DNA of 64,000 nucleotides, taken from contig CALAUG010000039.1 of assembly GCA_937892155.1 (NCBI GenBank), positions 40,407-104,406 on the forward strand. Direction: 5' to 3'. Each line of letters begins with the position of its first letter. Within the stretch, counting starts at the first letter, position 1. A model generated the notes under the pieces. The model was not told the origin of the DNA. It saw only the letters and a program-made list of their open reading frames with translations, and made no database searches. This DNA comes from an uncultured Bacteroidales bacterium (GTDB taxonomy: Bacteria > Bacteroidota > Bacteroidia > Bacteroidales > UBA1715). A program made the position numbers and the translations under genes. Below are positions 26,630-35,507 of this stretch, in pieces.

Positions 26630-26877
26630 TACTTACTCATTATGTATGACAATCGAGCATCTGCCTCGAGTTCTTGAGTCGTGAATTGCGGAATTACACC
26701 TATAAGAGACTGTATTTCCATTGGTAAATCCTTACTGTTCGCAATGGATTGCAATGTTTCTGTTTTCGTTTTCCGTAATTTTACAGAACTAACTCCACGA
26801 AGTAAAGCAATTGCTTTTTTCACCGAAGCAACCGAGTTTAAATCATCAATTTGCACTATTAATTCTGTCATTTTCAA
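26629..26877 (-). CDS. antitoxin partner of the PIN toxin
   Basis: An 82-residue small acidic/basic protein directly upstream of and overlapping the PIN toxin gene. The N-terminus (ELIVQIDDLNSVASVKKAIA) is followed by a basic KLRKTKTET segment and a C-terminal tail rich in acidic and aliphatic residues (TTQELEADARLSYIM), which would contact the toxin. No DNA-binding motif is certain, but autoregulation of the operon is expected by analogy with VapB. The antitoxin call rests mainly on position, size and overlap. Confidence 0.75.
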   Translation of the reverse strand: MKMTELIVQIDDLNSVASVKKAIALLRGVSSVKLRKTKTETLQSIANSKDLPMEIQSLIGVIPQFTTQELEADARLSYIMSK

Positions 26878-26943
26878 AAATTTGTCTTCAAATATAGAAA
26901 AATACTTGAGAAAAAAGAGGAAAACTGCGATAAATGTTTGTTT

Positions 26944-26978
26944 AGAGATAAGAGATAAGAAGTAAGAGATAAGAGTTG
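26944..26978. repeat. 7-bp-period intergenic repeat (AGAGATA type), 5 units
   Basis: Five consecutive heptamers, AGAGATA, AGAGATA, AGAAGTA, AGAGATA, AGAGTTG, in the noncoding gap upstream of the antitoxin gene. It belongs to a set of heptad repeats found at several intergenic sites in this window. Confidence 0.85.
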
Positions 26979-27125
26979 CCTGAGCTTGTCGAAGACAAAG
27001 AACGATAAGAGATAATTATCAATCGGCAATCCAATTGTGCATTATGAATTCTGCATTAAAAACAATTCGTGTTCATTCGTGCAAATTCGTGGACAAAAAT
27101 AATTGTGCATTATGAATTATGGGCT
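26979..27125. other. noncoding gap left of the IS
   Basis: About 150 bases of low-complexity sequence with short repeated phrases (AATTGTGCATTATGAATT occurs twice in slightly different forms, and TTCGTG recurs). No gene, RNA or promoter is recognisable. It looks like accumulated intergenic repeat debris next to the IS insertion. Confidence 0.5.
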
Positions 27126-27165
27126 TAATGGTCAAAACGGTACCTGAAATTTGATGATTTTTATT

Positions 27166-27185
27166 TAATGGTCAAAAAAGTACCT
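27166..27185. repeat. second, internal copy of the IS terminal repeat
   Basis: TAATGGTCAAAAAAGTACCT repeats the outer left end after 40 bases and matches the complement of the right end even better than the outer copy does. The relic at 46297-46393 preserves the same double arrangement, so it is part of the element. Confidence 0.8.
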
Positions 27186-28101
27186 ACTTTTTGTTGTAAA
27201 AGTATTGGTCAATAAATTTCATTCTATTTAATTTAGATAGTCCATTATGAACTCGGATTTTTATTTTTAGGTCCGTAAATAGAGCTTCTATTCCGTTGTT
27301 CGTATTGGGTAAGGTTGTATCAGGATAATCGTAAAATGTCCACAACAAAGCCATATTTCGTTTTATGCTTAAATAGGCACTACGTAAGCGTTGATGCGTA
27401 AAACGAGTCTTTCCTGTTTTGGGTTCAACACTCCTTTCTTTTAAGAAGTCTTTCCATCGCAAGTACCACTCTTCAAACATTCCTACGAACGAGTCTTTAT
27501 CCGTATGACAAAGTTGTAATGCTATATGTAGAAGTTCCTTTGATGCTTGTAGTTCAGGCTTACTTGTAAGATAAAATTTCACTGTCTTTACTTGATGAAA
27601 CTGACAATACTGAACCTTGTACTTGGATAGTGCCGTAGCGAGACCAATCCATCACAAACGAGTCCTAATATGTTAAAACCATTATTTTCGAGCCATTCTA
27701 CGCCTTCTATGTAATCAGCGACAGTTTCTTTCTTGGACAGGAACTTTCTCCATAAGATTTTATTCCTATGCGCATCTTTAAACACCAAGACACCGAATCT
27801 GTGTCCCCAATACGTGGCGTCCATCAAGACAACCACATCTTTCTCTTTTGACACCAAGCGCTTGTGGTGTATTGTTTTAAAACGACGTTGGATTGTACTT
27901 ATTGATATCTGATGGGATTCTGAAAGTTGTTTTAACGTTTGTTTTCCCTTTATGTATTCTTCATATAGCAGTTCTGTTGATATTTGCTCTGTCCTTGTGA
28001 AATATCGACAACAATTCTTACAAAACCAGCGTTGTAATCCTCTTTGAACACCTTTTCGAATTACATTTTTCCCATTGCAATAAAAGCAGATTTTTACTCA
28101 T
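27184..28101 (-). pseudogene. IS1249-like transposase with two frame breaks
   Basis: Reading leftwards, the zinc ribbon (CFYC...CKNC), helix-turn-helix and DDE start (VVVLMDATYWGHRFGVLVF; GFNILGLVCDGL) are in one frame. Near 27644-27648 a one-base loss shifts the frame; restoring a G would give GLATALSKYKVQYCQFHQVK, continuing into KFYLTSKPELQASKELLHIA and PNTNNGIEALFTDLKIK to the stop at 27184. In addition the ATG at 28101 is one base out of frame with the zinc ribbon. The gene therefore appears inactive unless translation recoding or sequence error is involved. Confidence 0.8.
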
Positions 28102-28184
28102 TATCTTAAAAATACTGTAAATATATAAAATTCAAGTAATTACAATGTTTTCAGGTACTTTTTTGACCATTAGATCCAAAACAA

Positions 28185-28210
28185 AAATGCTCGTCGTTTG
28201 GCGAGCATTT
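28185..28210 (-). terminator. intrinsic terminator of the large T9SS protein gene
   Basis: AAATGCTCG and CGAGCATTT pair around an 8-base loop, with a T-run after the stem on the minus strand, 24 bases past the stop. Confidence 0.8.
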
Positions 28211-28233
28211 CTGTTATGAAAAGAGTTGTATTC

Positions 28234-31200
28234 TTATCGAACAATCACAACTTGTTTTGTTGTCGTTGTTTGAACCACGTAAGCACCGCTTTGTGCAACT
28301 GAGAATTCTGCGTTTCCGTTTTCATCAGCTTCTTTTTGGCTGATTACGCGACCGTTAACGTCGTAAAGAACAACATTTGAATTGGCATCGGCAACATAGA
28401 TTGTGTGACCAATTGTGTAGATTCTTGCCGATTGAATTGTTTGTTCTTCCACAGCGTCGTATGGATCGGTGTTTTCAACTTCGGCAATGTTGGAAATTGC
28501 AAGAGAGAATGGTCCTGATTCAGCTTTGGAATATGTGATTGTTGGATCAACTTCTTCTGGAAGTACGATTCCCACAACATACGAAACGATATTGCTTGGC
28601 ACGTTTTTCTTGTAGATTGTGTATGAATGTAGGTTTGCCGGCAATTCTGCAACCAACGATGTTCCAGTTGTTGTGATTTGATATACGGCAACTGTTGAGT
28701 AACGAACACCTTCGTATGCATCCCAAGAAAGGTTGATTTCTCCGTTCATTCCGATGTTTTTAGCCAAGTGCAATGTCTTTTGTTCAGCGCTCAATGGAGA
28801 AGTGTTTCCGCAAATATCGGTAGCCGAAAGTTTGTAACGCCATGAACGAAGTCCTGGGTCGGCTTCTTCGTCAACATAGACACTTATTTCGTTGTATGGA
28901 ACCGAAGCAATTGAATCGTACACGTTTGTTTTGTTTGTTTCGCGATAGATTGTGTAGTAGTCAATCCATTCGGTGTCTTCGCGCAACCAAACAATTAAGT
29001 TGTTTCCTGATTCTTCGCTGACAGTTACGACAGCCAATTCTGGATTTTCGACAGTTTCGTAACCAACGGTTGCTACAGTTACCGAGCGACAACCATATTG
29101 ATCTTCGGCAGTCACGTAGTATTCGCCGGCGTTCACATTTGTTAGAGCTGCACCAGTTGCACCGTTGCTCCAAGTGAATGTTACCGTTTCGTCCGGAGAA
29201 CTTGCGTATGCTGCACCAGTTGCTCCGTTACAGTTTGATTTTGTAACCGAGTCAATTCTTACATTTGGTCCTTGACGGTCATTCAAATCGTATGTCAATG
29301 TTCTTGAACAGCCGGTAATTGTGTCTGTAAGGACAACGGTGTATGTTCCTGCTGACAATTCATCTATATAAGAGTCATTAGAACCATCATTCCATTTGTA
29401 AATGAAATTTTCCGAATCAACTGTTGGATAGATATAGATATAACCATTGTTGCTTTGGCAAGAGGGACGATAAAAATCTTCGTAAATGTCGATTTCGGCT
29501 GGCGATGAAATTGTGTAGTTTGCAATTGTGGAACAACCAACCGAGTCAAGTACAATCACCGTGTATTGTCCTTCCTTTAGATTATACAAGTTTCCGTCGG
29601 TACGAGTTTCTGTTGTCCATTTGAACATATATGGTTCCGTTCCGCCATCGGCTGTAAGTTCGATTGAACCATCGGCAACTCCGTAGCAGGATTGATTTTT
29701 GATGTTGGCCGTAAGTGAAATCGTACACATATCAGAATGGATTTTCAAATTTACTGTCTGCGTAAGTGATTCTCCATTTTCCATTGTTGCCGTAACAGCG
29801 ATTACTGCGCTACCTTTTGCGTATGGAGTTAGGAATAATTCGTCGTTGTAGATGTAGGCATCAATTAGCGGTGATTCGCAAGTAACTGAGTATGTTAATT
29901 TTGAACCATCGGCAGAGTAAAAGTAGTTGTCCAATTTAAATGACGGGGCAACTTCTCCATATTCCATAGTTGGAACTTCAAGAGTTTCTTTGGCAAAAAT
30001 TGTTGGTCGTGAAACTGCAAAGATTGCTGAGTTTTCGCCAAAAGTTTTCAGGTAAGGGTAGTAGTATGATTTTATTCCATCTTCCAATATGGCTGGTTTG
30101 ATTCCCCATATTTTAGAAGAGAAACCGCTTGGTATGTTTGAGCATAACGCAGAAGTAAGTTTTCCTTCGGCGCTTTTTGCCGCATCGTTACCATCCATAC
30201 CACCAACCAGGCAGAGTTCCAGGTCATAATAACATTCTGTAACGGTTAGGTCCTCTTTGTGTCCATATGGTTCTTCGCCTCCAGTTGATGTTAGGTCGTT
30301 TCCTGAAATTGAGCCAGCATAGAAATGGCAATATATGTTTCCTATGTTTAAGCATTTAGAGACTTTGTTGTTATTCTGTCCGCAGATACCGCCAACCATT
30401 GCAGAACCGCTAACGGAACCGTAGTGAAGGCAGTTTTCCATTTCTCCGTAGTTTTCACCTACAAGTCCACCAACCGATTCCTTGCCGACTACAACTCCGT
30501 TGAATGAGCAATTGGCAATGGTGCCGCCGTTGTATGCGCAGATACCGCCAACCAAGTCACCGCCGTTAACGTAGCTGTCTTGGATTGCAAGATTGGTGAT
30601 AATACCTGTTGAGTTACCAAACAATCCTTGATGATTGCCCTTGTAGTTGCAATATAGTCCGGAAATTGTGTGACCGTTTCCGTCAAAACGTCCTTCGTAG
30701 TATTCTTTGAAACCAATTGGATACCAAGTATTTGCCTCTTTAAGAGTATTTGTTATGGACAAAACGTCCTTGTTGATTACAATGTCGTCAATCAAGACAA
30801 CGTTTGCCCTGCCTTTTTCCATTCCGACTCCGTCAACAAGATTGGCAATCCAGTGAAGCTCGCCGGCGTTCTTCACGGCATAGTATCCGATGTATCCTTC
30901 GTCCAATCCTAATGCTTCGTGGTTTTCTTCGGTAACAATTATTGGTGTCGATTCAACTGCTCCACAGATTGAACAAATTCCGTGAACAAATGAGTGTCCT
31001 TTTGTTATAGCTTCTTTGTCGTTTGTGTAAACTTGGTGACAAGGTTCCGAAACATACACAATTGCGTGAGTTGTGTCTAACGTAGGTATGGTGTCAACGC
31101 CGATGGTGAAGTGCCAAACAGGATTTTCGGTGTTTCCGCCGTTCAGCAAATAGCAGACTTCGCCGCTTAGGAATTGTTCTTTTGTCTTTCCATAAAAGTC

Positions 31201-32925
31201 AAAATCTGTAACAAGACAGTAGCTGTCGGTTTGGTTTCCTGAGTCTGAACCAATAAGGCTTGTTGTTGTTTGATTACTTGAATAGTTAAAACAAGACTTA
31301 ATATTTGCATATCCTTGACCATAAATCGTACCGACACTATATGTACCAATAACATCTCCAGTGTTGTAGCAACACTGCATTTCTGATGTTTCGCAGTAAC
31401 CAATCAGTCCACCGACATTGCCTTCGCCGATGACTTTGGATGAATTGCTGCAATATGCGAACGTAGTACTGGAATATGCATATATGTTACCAACAACGCC
31501 ACCAACGTAGGTAGTTCCTTCTACGTGACATTTTTCGGAATTACAATAAGTGAGTGCGTCCCCAGTGAAACGTCCGGCAATGGCTCCGACATAATATTTT
31601 CCTTTGATATAACTATCGCGAATGGTTAATCGAGTGATATTTCCACTTACGTTTTGGAAGAAACCGGTGTATTCGTTGTCCGTCTTTACATATACTCCGG
31701 AAATAGTGTGATTGTTACCATCGAAAGTTCCGATGGAGTTGATTGGCTCCCAGGCAAGAATTTTATAGTCATATGAATCACGAAGTTCCAAGTTTTCATC
31801 AAGTAGATTTGGGTTTATGGTGATGTCGTTAAGAAGAACCACGTCGTAATCGTAATATTGATTTGCAAACCAATACAAGTCACCGGCGGTTTGTAGGGCA
31901 TAATATCCAATATACGATTCGTCCAATCCTAAAGACTCATAGTTTTCCTCGGATATGAGTGTTGGAGAAGCATCGTATTGTCCGCATTGTCTGCAAACAC
32001 CATCAACAAAGTTGTGTTCGGCAATGGAATCCATTTTGTTTGAATAGATTGCATTACAGTTGTATGCCCGATAAACAGTTCCGTGAGTTGTGTCGAGTGT
32101 TGGCAATGAGTCTTCGCCTATGGTTTGATACCACGTTGGAGAGTATGAATATGGATCGTTTAGCAGATAGCAAACTTCACCGTTTTTGAATTGTTCGGCG
32201 GTTCTTTCTTGAGCGCTTTCGGTCTTGCCAAGAGCATAACTTCTGACAGATTCGTATCCGTATCCGAGAAGTGAACCAGAATTATCGGCAGTTGTCGTAA
32301 CGCCATATGTAAAACATTGGTTTACATGGTTGTAAGAGTCCCAATAACCACCAAGAATACCACCGGCATTTCCATCGTCGTCGGGAACGGAGATTGTGCA
32401 ATTGATTGCCCAGCAAGCAGTTATTGAAGCATAATGGTTGTAGTAATCAGATATAACTCCTCCGGCAATTGCTCCGGCACCTTTGGTTGCCGTGATTGTT
32501 GCATTGACAACGCCAAGGTTCGATATTTGAGCATCCTCCAATCCTCCGAATAGTCCGGCAAAGAAGGTAGTGTTGTTTCCCGAAGTAAAATTGCTTACGG
32601 TATGTCCTCTTCCGTCGAAGCTACCATTGTAATAGTTACCGTCGTAGTGAGTTTCGCATGTTCCGATAGGAGTCCAGTATTTGTTTTGGAGGTTGATGTC
32701 GTTGGTAAGCACGCCGTCTATGTAGGTTTGTCCACTATTTACCGAGTCGGCAAAGGCATATAAATCTTCGGCGTTGGTGATGGCATAGTATCCAACATAT
32801 TCCGTGTCGTATTCGGAAAAACCGTTTTCCGTCAAGTTTTCGTACGTAAGTAATGTAAGGGCAACGGCATTCACCGTGCATGCTGCAAGTAGCACCGCTG
32901 TGGCTAAAAAAGAACGTAGTTTCAT
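28234..32925 (-). CDS. giant GLUG/SprB-repeat surface protein with T9SS sorting domain
   Basis: 1563 residues from MKLRSFLATAVLLAAC at 32925, the start that yields a signal peptide; in-frame upstream codons are unlikely. Three related modules begin near residues 20, 330 and 670 (each with GYYA-ANAxDLYWFAN-like openings) and contain GLUG-type motifs (GRFDGNGHTISGLYC; VGGLVGENYGEMENCLHYG). The first two end in Cys-rich joints (HNFVDGVCRQCG; HSFVHGICSICG). Around 1075-1250 are SprB-like repeats (CYGVADGSIELTADGGTEPY). Fibronectin-like segments follow, and the last 70 residues form a type-A sorting domain (VVLYDVNGRVISQ). It should be an exported adhesin or polymer-binding surface protein; ligand unknown. 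Confidence 0.88.
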   Translation of the reverse strand: MKLRSFLATAVLLAACTVNAVALTLLTYENLTENGFSEYDTEYVGYYAITNAEDLYAFADSVNSGQTYIDGVLTNDINLQNKYWTPIGTCETHYDGNYYNGSFDGRGHTVSNFTSGNNTTFFAGLFGGLEDAQISNLGVVNATITATKGAGAIAGGVISDYYNHYASITACWAINCTISVPDDDGNAGGILGGYWDSYNHVNQCFTYGVTTTADNSGSLLGYGYESVRSYALGKTESAQERTAEQFKNGEVCYLLNDPYSYSPTWYQTIGEDSLPTLDTTHGTVYRAYNCNAIYSNKMDSIAEHNFVDGVCRQCGQYDASPTLISEENYESLGLDESYIGYYALQTAGDLYWFANQYYDYDVVLLNDITINPNLLDENLELRDSYDYKILAWEPINSIGTFDGNNHTISGVYVKTDNEYTGFFQNVSGNITRLTIRDSYIKGKYYVGAIAGRFTGDALTYCNSEKCHVEGTTYVGGVVGNIYAYSSTTFAYCSNSSKVIGEGNVGGLIGYCETSEMQCCYNTGDVIGTYSVGTIYGQGYANIKSCFNYSSNQTTTSLIGSDSGNQTDSYCLVTDFDFYGKTKEQFLSGEVCYLLNGGNTENPVWHFTIGVDTIPTLDTTHAIVYVSEPCHQVYTNDKEAITKGHSFVHGICSICGAVESTPIIVTEENHEALGLDEGYIGYYAVKNAGELHWIANLVDGVGMEKGRANVVLIDDIVINKDVLSITNTLKEANTWYPIGFKEYYEGRFDGNGHTISGLYCNYKGNHQGLFGNSTGIITNLAIQDSYVNGGDLVGGICAYNGGTIANCSFNGVVVGKESVGGLVGENYGEMENCLHYGSVSGSAMVGGICGQNNNKVSKCLNIGNIYCHFYAGSISGNDLTSTGGEEPYGHKEDLTVTECYYDLELCLVGGMDGNDAAKSAEGKLTSALCSNIPSGFSSKIWGIKPAILEDGIKSYYYPYLKTFGENSAIFAVSRPTIFAKETLEVPTMEYGEVAPSFKLDNYFYSADGSKLTYSVTCESPLIDAYIYNDELFLTPYAKGSAVIAVTATMENGESLTQTVNLKIHSDMCTISLTANIKNQSCYGVADGSIELTADGGTEPYMFKWTTETRTDGNLYNLKEGQYTVIVLDSVGCSTIANYTISSPAEIDIYEDFYRPSCQSNNGYIYIYPTVDSENFIYKWNDGSNDSYIDELSAGTYTVVLTDTITGCSRTLTYDLNDRQGPNVRIDSVTKSNCNGATGAAYASSPDETVTFTWSNGATGAALTNVNAGEYYVTAEDQYGCRSVTVATVGYETVENPELAVVTVSEESGNNLIVWLREDTEWIDYYTIYRETNKTNVYDSIASVPYNEISVYVDEEADPGLRSWRYKLSATDICGNTSPLSAEQKTLHLAKNIGMNGEINLSWDAYEGVRYSTVAVYQITTTGTSLVAELPANLHSYTIYKKNVPSNIVSYVVGIVLPEEVDPTITYSKAESGPFSLAISNIAEVENTDPYDAVEEQTIQSARIYTIGHTIYVADANSNVVLYDVNGRVISQKEADENGNAEFSVAQSGAYVVQTTTTKQVVIVR

Positions 32926-33096
32926 AGTTGTTACTTGTTTTTTGAATGCGGCAAAGATAATTATTTTGGTCAAAATCATCTATAAAATTCATATACGAAT
33001 AATGTGAGTGGCTGCGAAATTTTACAATTCAAAAATTGTGGAAGAGTGGAGGTGGGGAATGTTCGAAGTGGAATGTTCAATGCGTAATTGAGTGTA
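32926..33096. other. upstream region of the giant surface protein gene
   Basis: Holds a likely minus-strand -7 element at 32952-32959 (TATCTTTG on the minus strand), 27 bases before the start. The rest shows no gene or structure. Confidence 0.5.
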
Positions 33097-33138
33097 TGGA
33101 TTATGGTTTATGGATTATGGTTTATGGATTATGGTTTG
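33097..33138. repeat. 7-bp-period repeat, 6 units (TGGATTA/TGGTTTA)
   Basis: Six heptamers alternate TGGATTA and TGGTTTA, the last ending TGGTTTG. They lie in noncoding DNA between two lipoprotein/surface protein genes. The period is the same as at the other heptad loci, though the sequence differs. Confidence 0.85.
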
Positions 33139-33276
33139 TCAATTCTTGAAATAACTTGACCACAAAAAGTAAGAAAATGGAAATGACAAGAGAAGAACGT
33201 TAACGACGAAAGAACTATGTCTGATAACTGGCAACTGACAACTAAATTGTTGCCAAGAGGTATATCATTCCCATAA

Positions 33277-33312
33277 AAAAATCACCGTAGAAAACAATCT
33301 ACGGTGATTTTT
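33277..33312 (-). terminator. intrinsic terminator after the 33336-34079 lipoprotein gene
   Basis: AAAAATCACCGTAGA and TCTACGGTGATTTTT form a perfect 15-bp stem around a 6-base loop; the A/T base makes it usable on both strands. Confidence 0.88.
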
Positions 33313-33335
33313 ATTAAGCCGTCTTGCGTATTTTA

Positions 33336-34079
33336 CTATTCGCAATATGTAATTGTCATTACTGCATCAGAACTTAAAACCAATGAAACTGGGCGATTTT
33401 TAGCATCCAATTGTGTCTCAATTGTAATAGTTTCTTCATCATCTGTTATTTCAGATGGAACATTTGCACTAACAGTACCTACCAATTGGCTTATTGAAGT
33501 ACCTTGAGGAAAATCTGAAGAAAACATCATGCCAAAATCAAAGTTTGTATTATTCTTAATATCTGAATATTCTATTGCACAAACATCGGCAGCAAGTAGA
33601 TTTCCATTTCCCCAAACATACTCAATGGTATTGCTACCTCCATCATAAACTGTTTTTTCAGAAATCAATTGTTTATTCGCATCGTACGTCAATGCAGTTT
33701 CAGAGTCATCAGATGCTATTTTGGTAAGTACATTTGTGTTTGCATCAAAACAAGCTTTACCCGTCATTTGCGTAGCACCTTTGTCATCTTTGACAACATA
33801 ATTCGCTTCTGTACTCGATGTGTACTCAAAACTTACCTCTTGTTTCATATAGTCAAGCATATCAATGACTATTTTAGCAACTTTCCCATCTTTGTACTCA
33901 TACGAAAGGATCAACGATTCTACCATTTCTCCAGTCGTTTCACTTGGATACGAACACACAATAGATTGCACGTTGTACGCTTGATCCTTGTCGCCTTTTT
34001 TTGTTGGTTCATCATCATCACTACCACATGCAGCAAATAACATCAAACCGCTTACTAACACATACCAAATTTTTTTCAT
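33336..34079 (-). CDS. hypothetical lipoprotein (possibly DUF4595-like)
   Basis: About 247 residues from MKKIWYVLVSGLMLFAAC (lipobox FAAC); the ATG at 34085 adds two residues. A short acidic linker (GSDDDEPTKKGDKD) is followed by a beta-rich domain with repeated YD/YEYKDGKVAKI and LTYDANKQLISEK elements, reminiscent of the RHS/YD-like strand repeats of DUF4595 lipoproteins in Bacteroides. The family assignment is tentative and the function unknown. It is monocistronic with a terminator. Confidence 0.7.
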   Translation of the reverse strand: MKKIWYVLVSGLMLFAACGSDDDEPTKKGDKDQAYNVQSIVCSYPSETTGEMVESLILSYEYKDGKVAKIVIDMLDYMKQEVSFEYTSSTEANYVVKDDKGATQMTGKACFDANTNVLTKIASDDSETALTYDANKQLISEKTVYDGGSNTIEYVWGNGNLLAADVCAIEYSDIKNNTNFDFGMMFSSDFPQGTSISQLVGTVSANVPSEITDDEETITIETQLDAKNRPVSLVLSSDAVMTITYCE

Positions 34080-34166
34080 AAACACTTTTTTTATTATTAC
34101 TTAATTTATTTACTATTGTACCGTTTTGTATAAAGCACTTTCCTTTTCTCAGATAGAGAAAGTTGA

Positions 34167-35417
34167 TTAAATTAAGCTATGTAGTATAAGACCACTTCTC
34201 AATTTTGGCTCGAACCACGTTGATTTTGGAGGCATAATTTTGCCACTATCAGCAATTGCCATCAATTGTTCCATTGAAACTGGATACAATGCAAATGCTG
34301 CCTGCATTTCGCCGGAATCAACACGTTTCTTCAATTCTCCCAATCCACGAATACCGCCAACAAAATCAATTCTTTGACTTCTACGTAAATCCTGAATATC
34401 GAATAACGGAGAAAGAACTTGTTCGGTTAAAATTGTCACATCCAAAACGCCAATTGGATCTGCATCGTTGAATGTGCCTGGTTTTGCCGTTAACGAATAC
34501 CATTCTCCAGCCAAATACATTGAGAAATTATGCAAAGTGTTTGGTTTGTAGATTTCTGCGCCCTTCTTCTCTACCACAAACGATTTTTCCAGTTTTGAGA
34601 CCAATTCTGCAGGAGTCATTCCGTTCAAATCTTTCAAAACACGGTTGTAATCGATGATTGACAATTGATTTGCCGGAAAATTAACAGACAAAAACAAATT
34701 ATATTCTTCGTCGCCTTTGTGATTTGGATTTGCAGCACGACGTTCTGCACCAACTCCAGCAGCTGCGGCTGTTCTGTGATGACCATCGGCAACATATAAG
34801 CAATCAACTTCGTTTGCGAATAAGTACTCTATTCTCTTGATTTTTGCATCATTGTCAATTACCCAAACATGATGACCAACACCATCTTCCGACACGAAAT
34901 TGTACACTGGATCAACCAAAATTGCATCGTGGATAATCATATCCAACTCCAAATTGTTCTTAAATGCAAAAAATACTGGTTCCGCATTGAAATTAGTATG
35001 ACGCACATGGTTTCTTCTATCCTCTTCCTTGTCTGGACGTGTCAATTCGTGCTTTTTTATGATATTTTTCTCGTAATCTTCAAAACTTGCACCACCAACA
35101 ATACCATATTGTGTACGTCCATTCATTGTCTGCGCATAAATGTAGTAGCAAGGTTTTTGATCTTGAATCAACACCTTGTCATCAATCATTTTCTGCAAAT
35201 TCTCCTTTGCCTTGTCATACACAGGCATAGAATGTAAGTCTATATCAGCAGGCAAGTCAATTTCTGGCTTAATTACGTGATAAAAAGAATATTTATTATC
35301 ACCTGCTTCAGCCTTAGCTTCTTCTGAATTTAACACATCGTACGGACGAGAAGCTATTTTTTTAGCTAACTCTTCAGTTGCAGGACGAAATCCTTTGAAT
35401 GGTTTTAATATTGGCAT
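34167..35417 (-). CDS. DUF1015 family protein
   Basis: About 416 residues from MPILKPFKGFRPATEELAKK; the upstream in-frame codons encode heptad-repeat DNA and are not part of the protein. The DUF1015 signature is clear: SRPYDVLNSEEAKAEA, HELTRPDKEEDR, and CLYVADGHHRTAAAAGV. The HH motif suggests a metal-dependent or hydrolytic role, but the family's reaction is not established to my knowledge. It follows serA and serC on the same strand, a linkage common in Bacteroidota that hints at a role in serine metabolism. Confidence 0.9.
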   Translation of the reverse strand: MPILKPFKGFRPATEELAKKIASRPYDVLNSEEAKAEAGDNKYSFYHVIKPEIDLPADIDLHSMPVYDKAKENLQKMIDDKVLIQDQKPCYYIYAQTMNGRTQYGIVGGASFEDYEKNIIKKHELTRPDKEEDRRNHVRHTNFNAEPVFFAFKNNLELDMIIHDAILVDPVYNFVSEDGVGHHVWVIDNDAKIKRIEYLFANEVDCLYVADGHHRTAAAAGVGAERRAANPNHKGDEEYNLFLSVNFPANQLSIIDYNRVLKDLNGMTPAELVSKLEKSFVVEKKGAEIYKPNTLHNFSMYLAGEWYSLTAKPGTFNDADPIGVLDVTILTEQVLSPLFDIQDLRRSQRIDFVGGIRGLGELKKRVDSGEMQAAFALYPVSMEQLMAIADSGKIMPPKSTWFEPKLRSGLILHSLI

Positions 35418-35422
35418 TTTAA

Positions 35423-35500
35423 TTGAGAATTGAGAATTGAGAATTGAGAATTGACAACTGAAATCAAAATAATTATCAATTGTCAATTATCAACTATCAA
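35423..35500. repeat. 7-bp-period repeats between serA and the DUF1015 gene
   Basis: Five units of TTGAGAA (last TTGACAA) at 35423-35457 and four of TTATCAA type at 35473-35500. They occupy nearly the whole 90-base gap, so they lie within the operon transcript and can form inverted pairs (TTGATAA is the complement of TTATCAA). Confidence 0.85.
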
Positions 35501-35507
35501 TTAAATG

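Larger units (their letters stand above)
27126..28172 (-). mobile_element. IS1249-like (IS256-group) insertion sequence, near complete but frame-disrupted
   Basis: About 1047 bp bounded by inverted repeats: 27126-27148 (TAATGGTCAAAACGGTACCTGAA) reads as the near-complement of 28150-28172. A second copy of the motif lies inside the left end at 27166-27185. The single transposase gene occupies nearly the whole element on the minus strand. No target duplication is clear. The family call rests on the N-terminal zinc ribbon, the MULE-like DDE domain, the CQFHQ motif and PNTNNGIEALF; it is a judgement by motif and not a database match. Confidence 0.8.

Noticed and set aside
26979..27125. Small RNA gene in the gap before the IS
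   Set aside because: Low-complexity repeats only, with no promoter plus terminator pair.
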